Source: Spinacia oleracea (taxonomy: Eukaryota > Streptophyta > Magnoliopsida > Caryophyllales > Amaranthaceae). Taken from it: a stretch of DNA of 64,000 nucleotides. The stretch lies in contig NC_079489.1 of NCBI RefSeq assembly GCF_020520425.1, forward strand, positions 83,458,810-83,522,809. Direction: 5' to 3'. The notes under the pieces are model-generated. The model saw nothing but the letters and a program-made list of their open reading frames with translations, made no database searches and was not told where the DNA came from. This document shows, one piece after another, positions 42,501 to 48,970 of this stretch (positions within the stretch are counted from its first letter, which is position 1; every line of letters starts with the position of its first letter). The translations under genes were made by a program, and so were the position numbers.

Positions 42501-45500
42501 GCTATTCACTGTTTCCATTGGATGTGAACTATCATACAAAAAAAGATCGTTACAAATAACATGCTATTGAGAAATTTGTATCACTGTTTAACCATGGATG
42601 AAGTCACAGAAGAAAAGTATTGGTAGTGGTAGTCTGGATACCATTCTAATGACTACTTGTTTGTGAGAGTATGTAGCAATTTTTTCCTTCAAACTTTACA
42701 GACGTTTTCATCTGTTTTAATGATGGAAGTCAAAATGGTAATTTGATTTCACATCTATTTCTGGAACAGACTTCTGTATGTGGAGCATTTTTTATAATCT
42801 TATGGTCTCCTGTATTTGTTGGATTATGCTTGCAGACTTCTGGACCCTGATCTGGAAAGCTCGGGATCTTTTTTCGTCGGGAATTATATTTTGCAACTTA
42901 TTTTGAATCTTCCTTCACAAATGGGGCAGCATATTCAAGATCTGGTCTCTGCACTTGTCAGGCGTATGCGATCTTGTGAAATAGCTGGACTGAAAAGCTC
43001 GTTGCTACTTGTTTTTGCCAGATTGGTATTACTCTCAGCTTTCTTGTAGCAAATCTTATCAACTCCACTTTGTTCCATGAAAACCTCAAGTTCCTTGTAT
43101 CAAATGATGTTTTCATGTTTTTCTATGTGAATGTCTTCTTATTTGTGGCATGATATTACTTCTGAAATTGTTGTTAGTTCTTCTCTATTGGCAATTATTT
43201 GTTGTTCTGGCTAATCCTTGTTTAGAACACCATCAATCTAGTGACAATTTGCAAATCGGAGTAAGGTTATTATTACGTCTACCCCTGAGAAGATACTGAA
43301 ATGGATCTTTTTGACATTAATTTATCCTTTGCGGAATTCATTCAGTGATCATGTACCAAATTTCTTCGACTGTGCATAATATAATATGAATGGATGCCTT
43401 CCTGCGATCCTTCCTTTAGTTGCAGTAGCAGCAGCGAAGTGAAAAATTTGTCAAGAAATGTGATGTAATAAGGAGCCTCAACCTTGAGGAATTCCTATGA
43501 ACCATAACTATGCAATATGCTTTGGTTTTAATTGTTCGTTTTTTAGGGAATTCTCAATTTGGATAAATGGATGTATGGATTTGGCTTTTCCATTTAAGGT
43601 TTTAGTTGCAATTACTTCTCCAAGTATATCTGACTGGAAATATCTCAAGTATAGGTAACATCGTCTTCTATTGAACATATTTTCTAATTGCTGATTCCGT
43701 ATACTCTACCAATTTCTGTTTTCAGGTTCATTTAAGCGCTCCAAATGTTGGGCAGTTTATAGATTTGTTGGTCTCCATACCTGGGGAGGGTGACAGAAAC
43801 TCGTTTGCTTATGTAATGTCTGAATGGGTCAAACAGCAAGGTGAGTAGCGTTACAGCATGTATTTTCTTATAAGCTGGAACTTACACACACACACACACA
43901 CACACACAATGTGAGGAGTCTAGCCGTCTAGGTTGATCGAGGTATCTTGAGCTTTCCCCCTGGATAGGATTTTTATAGGGTGTCTTTTTGCTTATTTATG
44001 TACTTTGTAGTAATCAGTTATCACCTTGCTATCCTTACAGCAATTTACATCCATAAAGAATTGCTGTAATTGATCAGTGTTCAACGAAATTTAAAATCAC
44101 TGAATTGTTTTTGCTTACAGTGTGGTAGTTCTTGACTCTTCTCTCTTCCCCTGTGACCCTGTTTCCTTCCGGGAGAAGGAGTCATTGCATCTGGAATCGT
44201 GGATACCTCTTAAAGACATGAATGTTGCTAGAACTGATCATCTCTTTGGAAATAATTTTTTTTTATAACACAGCGGTGATTGATTGTGCTGCTTATTCTT
44301 TAGCTGACTAGGTGATATGTAGGTGCATCCTACTTCTGTTCTGTATCTGTCTCTGCACTGTTGTGAATAACTGGCTCGCTGCCCATCTATGTTACCCTTA
44401 CACACTAGTTAGTCTGAAAGCATGTGTCCGGCATTCTAGAATGTACCTTTATCTATCTGTATGACTTGGTAATGGTTATTGATAGCTCTTGATAGTTGTA
44501 TTTCCACTAACTGAACTTTCTGTAGGTGAGGTACAGGGATCATACCAAATTAAAGTTACTACAACTGCGTTGGCTCTTTTGCTGTCTACCAGGCATGTTG
44601 AATTGGCAAAAAACTTTGTTCAAGGTCATTTGATTCAGGTTTGAATTCTTATCCTGAACTTATTCGCAGAGTTACTGTATGTAACTCGCAAGAGCTGACT
44701 GTCTATCATGTGAAGAGCGCTGTAGGAATAACAACGCGTTCAAAAGCTAAATCAGCTCCCGATCAGTGGACCGTGATGTCTCTTAACTCAAAGGTAGTGC
44801 TTCTACGTAACTGGGGTGTTGTCTCTTTTTCACGTACTCCCTGATCTCCCTCTGTCTGTAATTATTAGCCACATTGTCCCGACCCTGTATAACTAATGAT
44901 TGACCAAGAGGTCTTCAAGAACTCTTTTATAGTTTTACTCTCTTCCCCCCCCCCCCCCCCACCACAAATACTTTACCAGTTTTCCCAAATAGTTGCACGT
45001 AGACTTTTTCACTCTCAATACAAATCTACCCCCTGTCTCCACTCACATATTTATTTTCCCTGTCTCAATAAAGTTACTCATTATCTCCATTCATTTCTAA
45101 CTTTTCTCGTCTCTATATGAAATTTCCCACCATACCCAGTAGCTGCAAATGTTGTGCGTAAGTATATAATGATCTTTTCCTAAAACTATGGCCCCAAAAG
45201 AAACGCATAAAGTTTTGGGCAACGAAGGAAGTATAAAAGATGTCTCCTTCACTTCCTCTCCTTTGATCCGTATAAGCGAATATATGTTTGGAAAGCTAAC
45301 CATTTTCTATATCTAATAGTATAATGACTATTCTTTTTAGACAAAGGATGTATATAGCTGTACAAGTGAGTTTTAAGGTGCCTTGTAGATGTGCATGGAT
45401 GTGTATAACACCTGCTTTTTCTTTAGTTTCATCTTGAAAAAGTTTGTGAAAAATAAGTTCTAGTTGAAACAAGGCATGATATTATTACTATATTTTTTGT

Positions 45501-48500
45501 GTATGTAGTTTGATTCCATTTAATCAATATCTTAGGTGTTATTCAATATTATTCTATTTTTGTACTCCTTCCATCCCATATTACTTTACAGAAGAAGTGA
45601 CACAAGATTTAAGATGGAATGGCAGATGGGGTGAAAGACAAAAGTAAGGAGAAACTGTGGGGTTGGAGAGAGAAATAGTAAGAGATAGTGAGTGGGTAAA
45701 GAATAAAAAGTAAGAGAAGCATTTGATTGATACTGGTAGTCTAATTCTAGTTGTGATAGTGTGTTTGTTTGTCTGTTGTTATTGTCATCATAAATCAGTC
45801 TTCCAGCTTTTATGAGACATATTCTCTTATACTCCCCAATGTTTAAAAAATCGCAAAGCGCACTAAAGCGATATGAGTCCTAGAGCTTAAGCGCAACAAA
45901 AGGTCTTGCGCGCACAAGGTGTACAATAAATTTATTGTACACCAAGATAACTTTTACCCATTTTTTTGTAACTTTAACCTAGTTTTGATTAACTTTTATA
46001 AACGTTGATAGATAAACATTTTAAAAGGTTAAATGATTAATTTTATACCTTATTAGTGATTTTGAAGAAATAAGTTTTATTAAAATGAAAAAATTTATCA
46101 CTAAAAAATAGATAACTTTTACATATATAAGCTTAACTTTTAAGCATTTTGAGTTAACTTTTACTCCGGTGTACAATATTTATTGTACAACCATTGTAAA
46201 TAAGAATTTGTGTAAGCGCAAAGCGCGAGCTTCATCGAAGTGAAGCGCACTTTTTAAGAATTTAAGGTTTCTTTACCATTATGGATATATCTTACTAAAA
46301 TAACCTCAAAAACATCGGATTTTCTTCCCTAATGCTCCTTGTTTTAACAAAATGAAGCATATAACATAGTGTTTATCATGTAATATCCACTAGGAAACAA
46401 ATAAACTATGCTACTTTCAAAAGGATATGTCATCTTCTTTTTTCTTTTCTTTTGGACTCTTGGTCCACTTTCTATTGTTAAGGATTAATAGGATGTGGTC
46501 CAATAGACAATAACAACATATAAAAAAAGCTTTTAACGTGAAAAAAAGAAAAAAAAAAAGAATTTCAATGAAGCTCAAAAAAGCGCGCTTCGTACGCCTT
46601 TTGCGCTTAAGTGCGCTTCGGTGCGCTTTTTCACAAACGCTTCGCTCAGACCTAATTAAGCCCTTTGCCCTAGAGCTTCAGCGCTTAAGCGAGCTTTAAG
46701 CGCGCTTTTTTAAACACTGATACTCCCTTCGTCCCTTAATACATACTCGCACCGGTTTGACCGATGCGGAGTTTAAGACACTTGAATTGACTTATTAATT
46801 TAATAGGTTGTAGTTGATAGTGGGGTAGTTTTTTAATATAGTTAGTAGGAAATGTGTAAGGGGTAGTGGGGGTGAATTTTTAAATGATTTTTTGTAGGGA
46901 GTGAGGTAGTACGTAAGTGTGAGAAATAATATAATATTGGTAAAAAATTTAAAGGGACGGTCCGAAAAGGAAAGCGGTATGAGTATTAAGGGACGGATAC
47001 GTTTTTTGAGCTTTGAGGTTTGGAAACTTATGTTGTCTATGGTAAACCTATCAGATTTACCATCATTCGTTCATTATCATTACCCCATTGCCTCAAAGAG
47101 GCTCCCGCAAAAAGCGGGGTAATGGGGGTTCAGACGTACGCAATCTTACCCTACAATTGGAGAGGTTGTTTCCAATTGACCAAGAAGCGATAACGGGACG
47201 ACCATCTTCTAATTCATGGAAAGGAAGCGAAGAGGTTTTAAGAGCCATTTTGATTTAGTCCATTACATCCCACAACCAAAAGAACAAATAATCTTTGGCT
47301 CCATCAGAAATGGACATCATTATGTGATATAATTCATGTACCATTGTTTCTCTTAAGAGCCCAGTCAGGATATAGATTCACTTTGGTCATGTACCATTGT
47401 TTCCCTTTCTCTCCACACATTGCACCCTTTTGTGGTTCTTACTGCAGTAAACCCCCCCCCCCCCCCCCCCCCCCCCCCAACACACAGACACACAAAAGTC
47501 CTTCTGCATGTACGTATTAATGATTTATGTGTACTCTTTTGCTGAATAGTGATTCGATATGATCCACATAACTGTCTATTTTACTGGGTTCCTGCTACTA
47601 AGTAGTTGATCCTCATCTATTGCTATATTCAAAGATAATTATGAATTTATGATAGAAGTTAGGAGACATACTATTAAAAATACTTATCTTACCTGTTTTT
47701 TTTTTTTTTTTTTTTATAAATATGAGGCAGATTCTTGCCTTGTTAGCGGATACACTAATTGAGATCCAAGAACAAGTGACTGAGCATGATGCGGAGGTAT
47801 TGACTATCTCATTTGGTGTTGTGCCCTGTAAATCATCCAGGACTGAAAGTTTTAATTGATTGTTGTAGCAGGATAGTGACTGGGAGGAAGTTGATGCAGG
47901 AGATGCAGATGTAGATCAAGATCTTTTACATGTGACAACTGCTAAATCATCTGGCAAACCAGCTTATGAACATCTTGCTGCAATGGCAAAAGTATTTGAG
48001 GTGTTTTCCCCCTCTATATCTCTCCACATGTTCCCTGGTTTATTCAATTTTTTTGTTTTCCTTACATTTCTGGGTAATGCTTTATATTTTTCTTATCATT
48101 GCTTTTACTAACTTTTCTTTTGCCGATGCATGGTGCTGAAGAACCAAATGGATGGGGATGAAGATGATCTATTAAGCAGTATCGACCCTCTGAATGAGGT
48201 TGTTTCTCTGTGCTGTTGGATGACCATGTTGCGTCCAGGCTGATAAGTTATAGTTGGTCTGAATCCTTGTTTGTTCAATCTATCTTTGCAGATTAATTTG
48301 GCAAATTATCTTGTTGACTTCTTGGTGAAGTTCTACCAGAGTGACAGGACACTTTTTGATCAGCTTTCTCAGGTTGCCTCAAAGTTAGATTTTTTATAGC
48401 TGAAATAAATTCTAGTTGCATATTTGCATTCAAGTGAAATTTTGTATAGCTGGAGTAAATTCTAGTTGCATATTTGCGTTCAACTTGAAATTCTATCAAC

Positions 48501-48593
48501 AACTGTCTTATCTTAATACTGCAGAGTTTAACTCAATCTCAACGGCATGCGATTCAAATGATTTTGAACCATTACCAACGCAACGCTGCCTAG
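9542..48593 (+). CDS. IPO9: Importin-9-like nuclear transport receptor (importin-beta family), 33 coding exons
   Basis: Exons: 9542-9671, 11681-11742, 11978-12073, 12854-13025, 13467-13582, 14653-14739, 14838-14954, 15147-15210, 15330-15472, 17939-17986, 18086-18154, 18589-18664, 21137-21267, 25207-25266, 25402-25471, 25547-25611, 25715-25776, 25871-25994, 26085-26142, 26262-26374, 29824-29901, 29991-30053, 30150-30245, 30337-30446, 42836-43025, 43726-43840, 44526-44638, 44716-44793, 47731-47796, 47869-48000, 48142-48198, 48292-48372, 48525-48593. All junctions are phase-compatible and give 3111 nt (1036 residues plus stop), close to the roughly 1020 residues of the Arabidopsis importin-9 homologue. 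Residues 28-75 form the importin-beta N-terminal (Ran-binding) domain, from VRSFAEASLNQ to AAVLLKQFIKKHW. HEAT-type helices follow, and acidic stretches lie near residues 80 and 950-990. It should carry proteins (histones and ribosomal proteins for animal importin-9) into the nucleus. Intact. Confidence 0.93.
9672..11680 (+). other. Importin intron 1 (2.0 kb)
   Basis: The donor GTTGGC follows codon 43 plus one base; the acceptor is TTCATAG. The interior is T-rich with scattered short frames and no recognisable element. Confidence 0.75.
11743..11977 (+). other. U12-type AT-AC intron (importin intron 2)
   Basis: The exon before ends in codon CAA (GLRQ) and the next starts CTA GCT GCA (LAAVLLKQ), matching the conserved GLRQLAAVLLKQF block without a gap. 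The 235-nt intron begins ATATCCTTTC, a full match to the minor-spliceosome AT-AC donor consensus ATATCCTT, and ends TTTTAC. A branch-site-like GCTTTGAC lies at 11961-11968 (6 of 8 matches to TCCTTRAC) with its A ten bases from the 3' end, in the range typical of U12 introns. No GT-AG alternative preserves the frame. Confidence 0.88.
12074..12853 (+). other. Importin intron 3 (780 bp) carrying a MITE
   Basis: Intron between the EHPVVACDEK exon and the EVIRRLLLLCLDDSHRK exon, with donor GTGTCC and acceptor CTCCAG. It contains the Stowaway-type element listed separately. Confidence 0.8.
12407..12630. mobile_element. Stowaway-type MITE in intron 3
   Basis: An AT-rich 220-bp element (12409-12628) is flanked by TA dinucleotides. 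It starts CTCCCCCGTATCAATTTAAT, and its other end reads, on the opposite strand, CTTCGTACAGATTTAATTGC. These are the usual Stowaway (Tc1/mariner) termini. Its right half has three imperfect tandem units of about 35 bp, each with GGAAAGTGTAGC and GGACGGACA. Confidence 0.65.
13583..14652 (+). other. Importin intron 5 (1.07 kb)
   Basis: Lies between the exon ending in SAPQ and the exon starting IYEKSMRTKALSIV. T-rich, and no repeat or gene was recognised. Confidence 0.7.
15697..16396. mobile_element. Fold-back Mutator-like (MULE-type) MITE
   Basis: A 700-bp element is flanked by a perfect 9-bp duplication AAATAATTA (15688-15696 and 16397-16405). It starts GGATTTTTTGCCAAAAAGG and ends with the near-complement of GGGTTTTTTGCAAAAAAGG. 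The two arms are inverted repeats of about 200 bp (15697-15899 and 16197-16396) that differ at few positions. The 300-bp centre is an A/T-rich tandem array of about 20-bp units with the core TTCGATTTGGGGC and variants. Nine-base target duplications and long inverted ends are typical of Mutator-like elements. There is no transposase. Each arm carries two CACGTG boxes. Confidence 0.85.
15858..16235. promoter_or_regulatory. Four G-box/ABRE-type motifs in the fold-back arms
   Basis: CACGTG occurs at 15858-15863, 15879-15884, 16209-16214 and 16230-16235. The contexts are GACACGTGGC and GCCACGTGTC, which match the bZIP/bHLH G-box and the ABA-response core ACGTGGC. They are mirror images because of the inverted repeat. 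Activity in an intron is only a possibility. Confidence 0.45.
18665..21136 (+). other. Importin intron 12 (2.5 kb)
   Basis: Contains a Stowaway-ended insertion at 18883-19803. The remaining 1.3 kb is unclassified AT-rich sequence. Confidence 0.7.
18883..19803. mobile_element. Stowaway-ended insertion with GC-rich interior
   Basis: The left end reads TCCTTCCTTCATTCCAAATT followed by AGTTGACACG. The right end on the opposite strand reads CTCCGTTCCAATTTCCAAAT then TAGTTGGCACG. These resemble Stowaway termini, but at 0.92 kb the element is much longer than a normal MITE. The centre (about 18990-19460) is CT- and GC-rich, unlike the rest of the intron, and may be captured gene sequence. The target duplication is unclear. 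Confidence 0.5.
21268..23590 (+). other. Importin intron 13, left part
   Basis: Mostly AT-rich with no gene. At about 22560-22640 there is a CG-rich stretch (TCGGTCACGGTCGCGGAG, GTCGCGGACCGTGTCGC), with a similar CG-rich patch at 22905-23050. These may be the two ends of an inserted element; the boundaries were not resolved. Confidence 0.4.
23598..24352. mobile_element. Putative TIR element in intron 13
   Basis: The left end contains AGTGTTTGGTTCAAGA and the right end contains GGTGAACCAAACGTCCCC, which are imperfect inverted repeats. The flanking internal text is also related (TAATACCTGG versus CCAATACCTGATTC). GTTTGGTT termini are common in plant DNA-transposon MITEs. The interior has no transposase and a short G run near 23684. 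The superfamily is undetermined. Confidence 0.4.
24353..25206 (+). other. Importin intron 13, right part
   Basis: Unclassified sequence leading to the acceptor TTTTGCAG before the exon IREAVIYAMASLSD. Nothing recognisable. Confidence 0.6.
26375..29823 (+). other. Importin intron 20 (3.4 kb)
   Basis: Apart from the putative element at 27784-28440, it holds AT-rich sequence with no gene. On the minus strand a TATAAATA-type box lies at about 28900, with a polypurine/poly-CT context nearby, so part of this intron may be an old insertion such as a decayed LTR. This was not resolved. Confidence 0.45.
27784..28440. mobile_element. Putative non-autonomous DNA element
   Basis: The left edge carries ACCCGTGTCGGCATGACCCG. 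The right edge carries CGTGTCCCCGTACCCGTGTCC and, further on, CCACACCCGACC and TTCGGGTAACA. Such CCCGTGTC-rich inverted ends recur in plant hAT-like non-autonomous elements. The interior is CT-rich with long overlapping frames on both strands and no recognised domain. Boundaries are approximate. Confidence 0.35.
30447..32810 (+). other. Importin intron 24, part left of the copia insertion
   Basis: 2.36 kb without a recognisable gene or element. A GA-rich patch lies at 32340-32560. It ends with GGATG, the left copy of the copia target duplication. Confidence 0.6.
32811..33707 (+). repeat. Copia 5' LTR (897 bp)
   Basis: Starts TGTTATGTGTGCC and ends TTATAACA. A TATAAAT box lies at 33404-33410, so U3 is about 590 bp and contains the palindrome array at 33036-33320. 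It is 105 bp longer than the 3' LTR, mostly because the array has more units. Confidence 0.93.
33036..33320. repeat. Array of 10-bp palindromes in U3 of the 5' LTR
   Basis: The palindrome TTCGGCCGAA occurs nine times, plus three one-base variants (TTCGCCCGAA, TTCGTCCGAA, TTCGACCGAA). Units are about 16-40 bp apart and often flanked as GGTTCGGCCGAACC or AGTTCGGCCGAACT. The array ends about 85 bp upstream of the TATA box, where transcription-factor sites would act. Confidence 0.9.
33710..33722 (+). other. Copia primer-binding site
   Basis: TGGTATCAAGAGC begins two bases after the LTR end. It is close to the initiator-methionine tRNA complement TGGTATCAGAGC, with one extra A. Confidence 0.75.
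33774..35324 (+). CDS. Copia gag-protease-integrase N-terminus (open 516 codons, then frameshift)
   Basis: From an ATG 67 bases after the 5' LTR. Residues about 10-200 are the copia-type gag (UBN2-like), with FDRSINFGLWQLKMKA and a CSLPPSYKHF segment. A CCHC zinc knuckle C-N-Y-C-H-I-K-G-H-x4-C lies at about residues 243-256. The retropepsin active site is the DSG in WILDSGCSFHMT (about residue 313). The pre-integrase HHCC zinc region (LWHLRLGHMG ... CEHCVFGK) leads into the first catalytic Asp of the integrase core in IHSDLWGP. The frame ends prematurely at 35324 because one or two bases appear to be missing near 35320; the integrase continues in another frame. Confidence 0.9.
   Translation: MSTMKLDIEKLDIEKFDRSINFGLWQLKMKAILIQNGVHKALEGKDKKPTTITEEKWEEIDLKALSARQLCLSNEVLREVAKEETANDLWSKLEALYMAKSVTNRLLLKSRLYDLRLEEGNSLKSHLDEFFSIVMDLQNIDVVLDDEDLAIYLLCSLPPSYKHFRETILYGRDDLSIDDVRDALTQSDLIDNQLISKSSNNSNDGLFVRGRNHEKTSTSSGGNGGKNMGRSKSKKPNPNRNKSCNYCHIKGHIKLECWKWQKKQSGGDGKSGKGKEPHATAEASYVDTGSDSGALVATHGRIKGKDEWILDSGCSFHMTPNKDLFSSYEEYNGGNVTMGNNATCKVIGIGTVAIKMFDGIVRTLTKVRHVPELKKNLISLGTLDTNGCKCIAEGGVMKVVKGALVLMKGAKVGSLYSLQGSTMVGSANVSTGTMSDSETKLWHLRLGHMGEHGMSELSKQGCFGSLKLGSLGFCEHCVFGKHKRVSFKPAVHNTKGILEYIHSDLWGPSRVPSIGG
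35325..35874 (+). pseudogene. Copia integrase core, frame-shifted segment
   Basis: Continues the integrase after the break at about 35320. It shows YLLTIIDDFSRKVWVFF, the second catalytic Asp in RTDNGLEF and the catalytic Glu in NGVAERMNRTL, then the GCPAYIH segment. A run of seven A at about 35827-35833 shifts the frame again: with six A the sequence would continue into the KCIFVGYG motif typical of the family. Stop at 35874. Confidence 0.85.
35835..36430 (+). pseudogene. Copia integrase C-terminus and start of reverse transcriptase
   Basis: The open stretch after the A-run shift has IFVGYGLGVKGYRLW, then the acidic linker, PPSRYIEECDYIQYAL, and the start of the RVT_2 domain (EAMSLNDAGKWLMAMEQEMESL, WVYKKKEG). 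A third frame break near 36370-36385 moves the frame into the long 3' ORF. Confidence 0.82.
36372..37766 (+). CDS. Copia reverse transcriptase and RNase H (open, lacks own natural start)
   Basis: An open frame encodes the bulk of RVT_2: YKARVVARGFTQ, LDVKTAFLHGDLEEEIYM, SLYGLKQSPRQWY, and the catalytic YVDDM about one third in. RNase H has the DSDYGGDLDDRKSTSGY motif, ALSTTEAEFMA, and the terminal HIDIKYNFVRD and DMLTKPL blocks. It reaches a stop 90 bp before the 3' LTR. All key RT/RNase H motifs are present, so this part could be functional if translated as part of an intact polyprotein, which this copy cannot make. Confidence 0.9.
   Translation, partial: KVGGPVYKARVVARGFTQIEGVDFHEVFSLVVKHSSIKVLLALVAMEDLELHQLDVKTAFLHGDLEEEIYMKQPEGFEEKGKENHVCHLLKSLYGLKQSPRQWYKRFDSFMLAHDFTMSSYDSCVYYKELVSGSFIYLLLYVDDMLVACKNMIEIDNLKKLLASEFDMKDLGEAKKILGMEIIRDRNAGVLYLSQKRYIEKVLERFSMVHAKPVSTPLSSHFKLSKELSPQSKEEEKSMAHIPYTSAVGSVMYAMVCSRPDIAHAVSMVSRYMSRPGKVHWEAVKWLLRYLKGTSNVCLEFGRNANGLEGFCDSDYGGDLDDRKSTSGYVFTLSGTAVSWQSTLQDVVALSTTEAEFMAITEAFKEAKWLKGLVGELSPCSSLVSVFCDSQSAIHLAKNQNTFYKRTKHIDIKYNFVRDVIAKKELLLKKIGTEENPADMLTKPLPTTKFTLCVDLVGLSPWSM
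37845..37856 (+). other. Copia polypurine tract
   Basis: AAGGTGGAGAAT lies immediately before the 3' LTR start TGTTATG. This is the usual sequence in this lineage. Confidence 0.8.
37857..38648 (+). repeat. Copia 3' LTR (792 bp)
   Basis: Same ends as the 5' LTR; TATAAAT at 38346-38352. The palindrome array (38083-38260) has only about four perfect TTCGGCCGAA copies plus three variants, against twelve in the 5' LTR. Confidence 0.93.
38757..39614. mobile_element. Putative long-TIR (fold-back) element in intron 24
   Basis: The left end AGGGAAATTCCCAATGGTAT, followed by CATCCTACTTTTG, and the right end, reading on the opposite strand AGGGTAATTCTCACTGTTAC then CATTGTACTCTTG, form an imperfect terminal inverted repeat. 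It extends about 120 bp and is filled with GGTACCATT words. The interior is AT-rich and non-coding. A target duplication was not found by eye, so the superfamily stays open; the long TIR suggests Mutator-like. Confidence 0.55.
39615..41522 (+). other. Importin intron 24, middle part with short tandem duplications
   Basis: No gene. Two duplications are seen: a 33-bp unit (CCAATAAATAAGAT core) twice at 40015-40080, and a 47-bp unit twice at 40582-40675. Confidence 0.55.
40582..40675 (+). repeat. 47-bp tandem duplication
   Basis: Two identical GA-rich units starting GCCCTCACAGAAAGACAG lie head to tail at 40582-40628 and 40629-40675. Confidence 0.9.
41523..42412. mobile_element. Putative TIR element with possible captured sequence
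   Basis: The left end GGGGGCGTTTGATTGGGG and the right end, reading on the opposite strand GGGCCGTTTGGTTTCACGGG, are inverted repeats; AAGGGAAAGG blocks also recur inverted inside. The interior has a run of 16 C (41661-41676), CCACC-rich sequence, and at 42110-42260 a CGGCGG/GAGAGA-rich block that, read on the minus strand, resembles a plant 5' leader. This would fit a Pack-type element carrying a host fragment. No TSD was resolved. Confidence 0.45.
43026..43725 (+). other. Importin intron 25 (700 bp)
   Basis: T-rich intron without recognisable repeats. Confidence 0.7.
43841..44525 (+). other. Importin intron 26 (685 bp) with AC microsatellite
   Basis: Contains an (AC)n run at 43884-43908, about 12 units. 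Otherwise unremarkable. Confidence 0.7.
44794..45838 (+). other. Importin intron 28, left part
   Basis: Contains a 16-C run at 44945-44960. At 45562-45580 there is a Stowaway-like end (CTCCTTCCATCCCATATTAC) followed by typical GA-rich MITE sequence to about 45715, but the second end is unclear. No gene. Confidence 0.5.
45839..46716. mobile_element. DNA element with AGCGC-rich terminal inverted repeats, carrying a nested MITE
   Basis: The left end ATGTTTAAAAAATCGCAAAG, then CGCACTAAAGCG, and the right end, reading on the opposite strand GTGTTTAAAAAAGCGCGCTT, are inverted repeats; both ends also share CCTAGAGCTTAAGCGC-type text. The interior repeats AAGCGC words. Another palindrome-ended element lies inside the left half. 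There is no transposase. A hAT-like origin is possible, but no 8-bp duplication was seen. Confidence 0.55.
45918..46192. mobile_element. Small palindrome-ended MITE nested in the AGCGC element
   Basis: Left end GGTGTACAATAAATTTATTG TACACC; right end CCGGTGTACAATATTTATTG TACAACC. Between them is AT-rich sequence with AGATAACTTTTAC words. A partial second copy lies at 55056-55101 with the same order (GGTGTACAATAAATTTA then GAGATAACTTTTAC), which shows that it is a dispersed family. Confidence 0.55.
46723..46997. mobile_element. Stowaway-type MITE in intron 28
   Basis: A 275-bp element with TA on both sides (46721-46722, 46998-46999). Left end CTCCCTTCGTCCCTTAATAC; right end on the opposite strand TCCGTCCCTTAATACTCATA. 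These are classical Stowaway termini. Confidence 0.8.
47062..47182 (-). mobile_element. 5'-truncated SINE of Au-like type
   Basis: On the minus strand the sequence reads GGAAACAACCTCT, GTAGGGTAAGATTGCGTACG, then CCCCGCTTTTTGCGGGAGCC and GAGGCAATGGGGTAATG. This order (GGAAACAGCCTCT, GGGTAAGGCTGCGTAC, CCCGC...GCGGGAGC) is the body of the Au SINE family widespread in flowering plants. The tRNA-related head with the Pol III A and B boxes is not seen upstream, so this is a 5'-truncated copy. Identification is from memory of the family. Confidence 0.65.
47452..47478 (+). repeat. Homopolymer of 27 C
   Basis: An uninterrupted C run in importin intron 28, followed by AACACACAGACACACA. Length may be unreliable in assembly. 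Confidence 0.9.
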
Positions 48594-48970
48594 GGTGTAG
48601 TTGATGCTGAGTTTCCCCTTGTATGCACACATCGAGCTGCAAAACGCTTACATCAAGTGTTTCAAAACGGTATGTCTGATTTAATTTGTGTCCAGTTCTT
48701 TTGTGTTCCCCTAACATGGTCTGTTACAAGTGATGGGTTTCGTTATTGTTATGTTTTCAGGTTAAGGTGTGCCCATTCTTTGTCCTGTAAAATGTTGAGA
48801 TAAAGTTGTATGTTGATTTTCTTTGTAATGGTTTGATTGATTTTAATTTCTGCTTTTCGTTGGGGGTAGGGCCGTAGGGGTGGTAGTGAGGTGAGAGAGT
48901 ATTGTGCCAGAAGAGGTCTATCAGACGCCAAATTACCAGGAATGTAGCCGTTATTTGAGTTTGCTATAGG
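48594..48970 (+). other. Probable importin 3' untranslated region
   Basis: Follows the TAG at 48591-48593. It contains TTGTATGT and TTTGTAATGG motifs around 48806-48832, which resemble plant far-upstream polyadenylation elements. The exact end is not determined. Confidence 0.4.
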
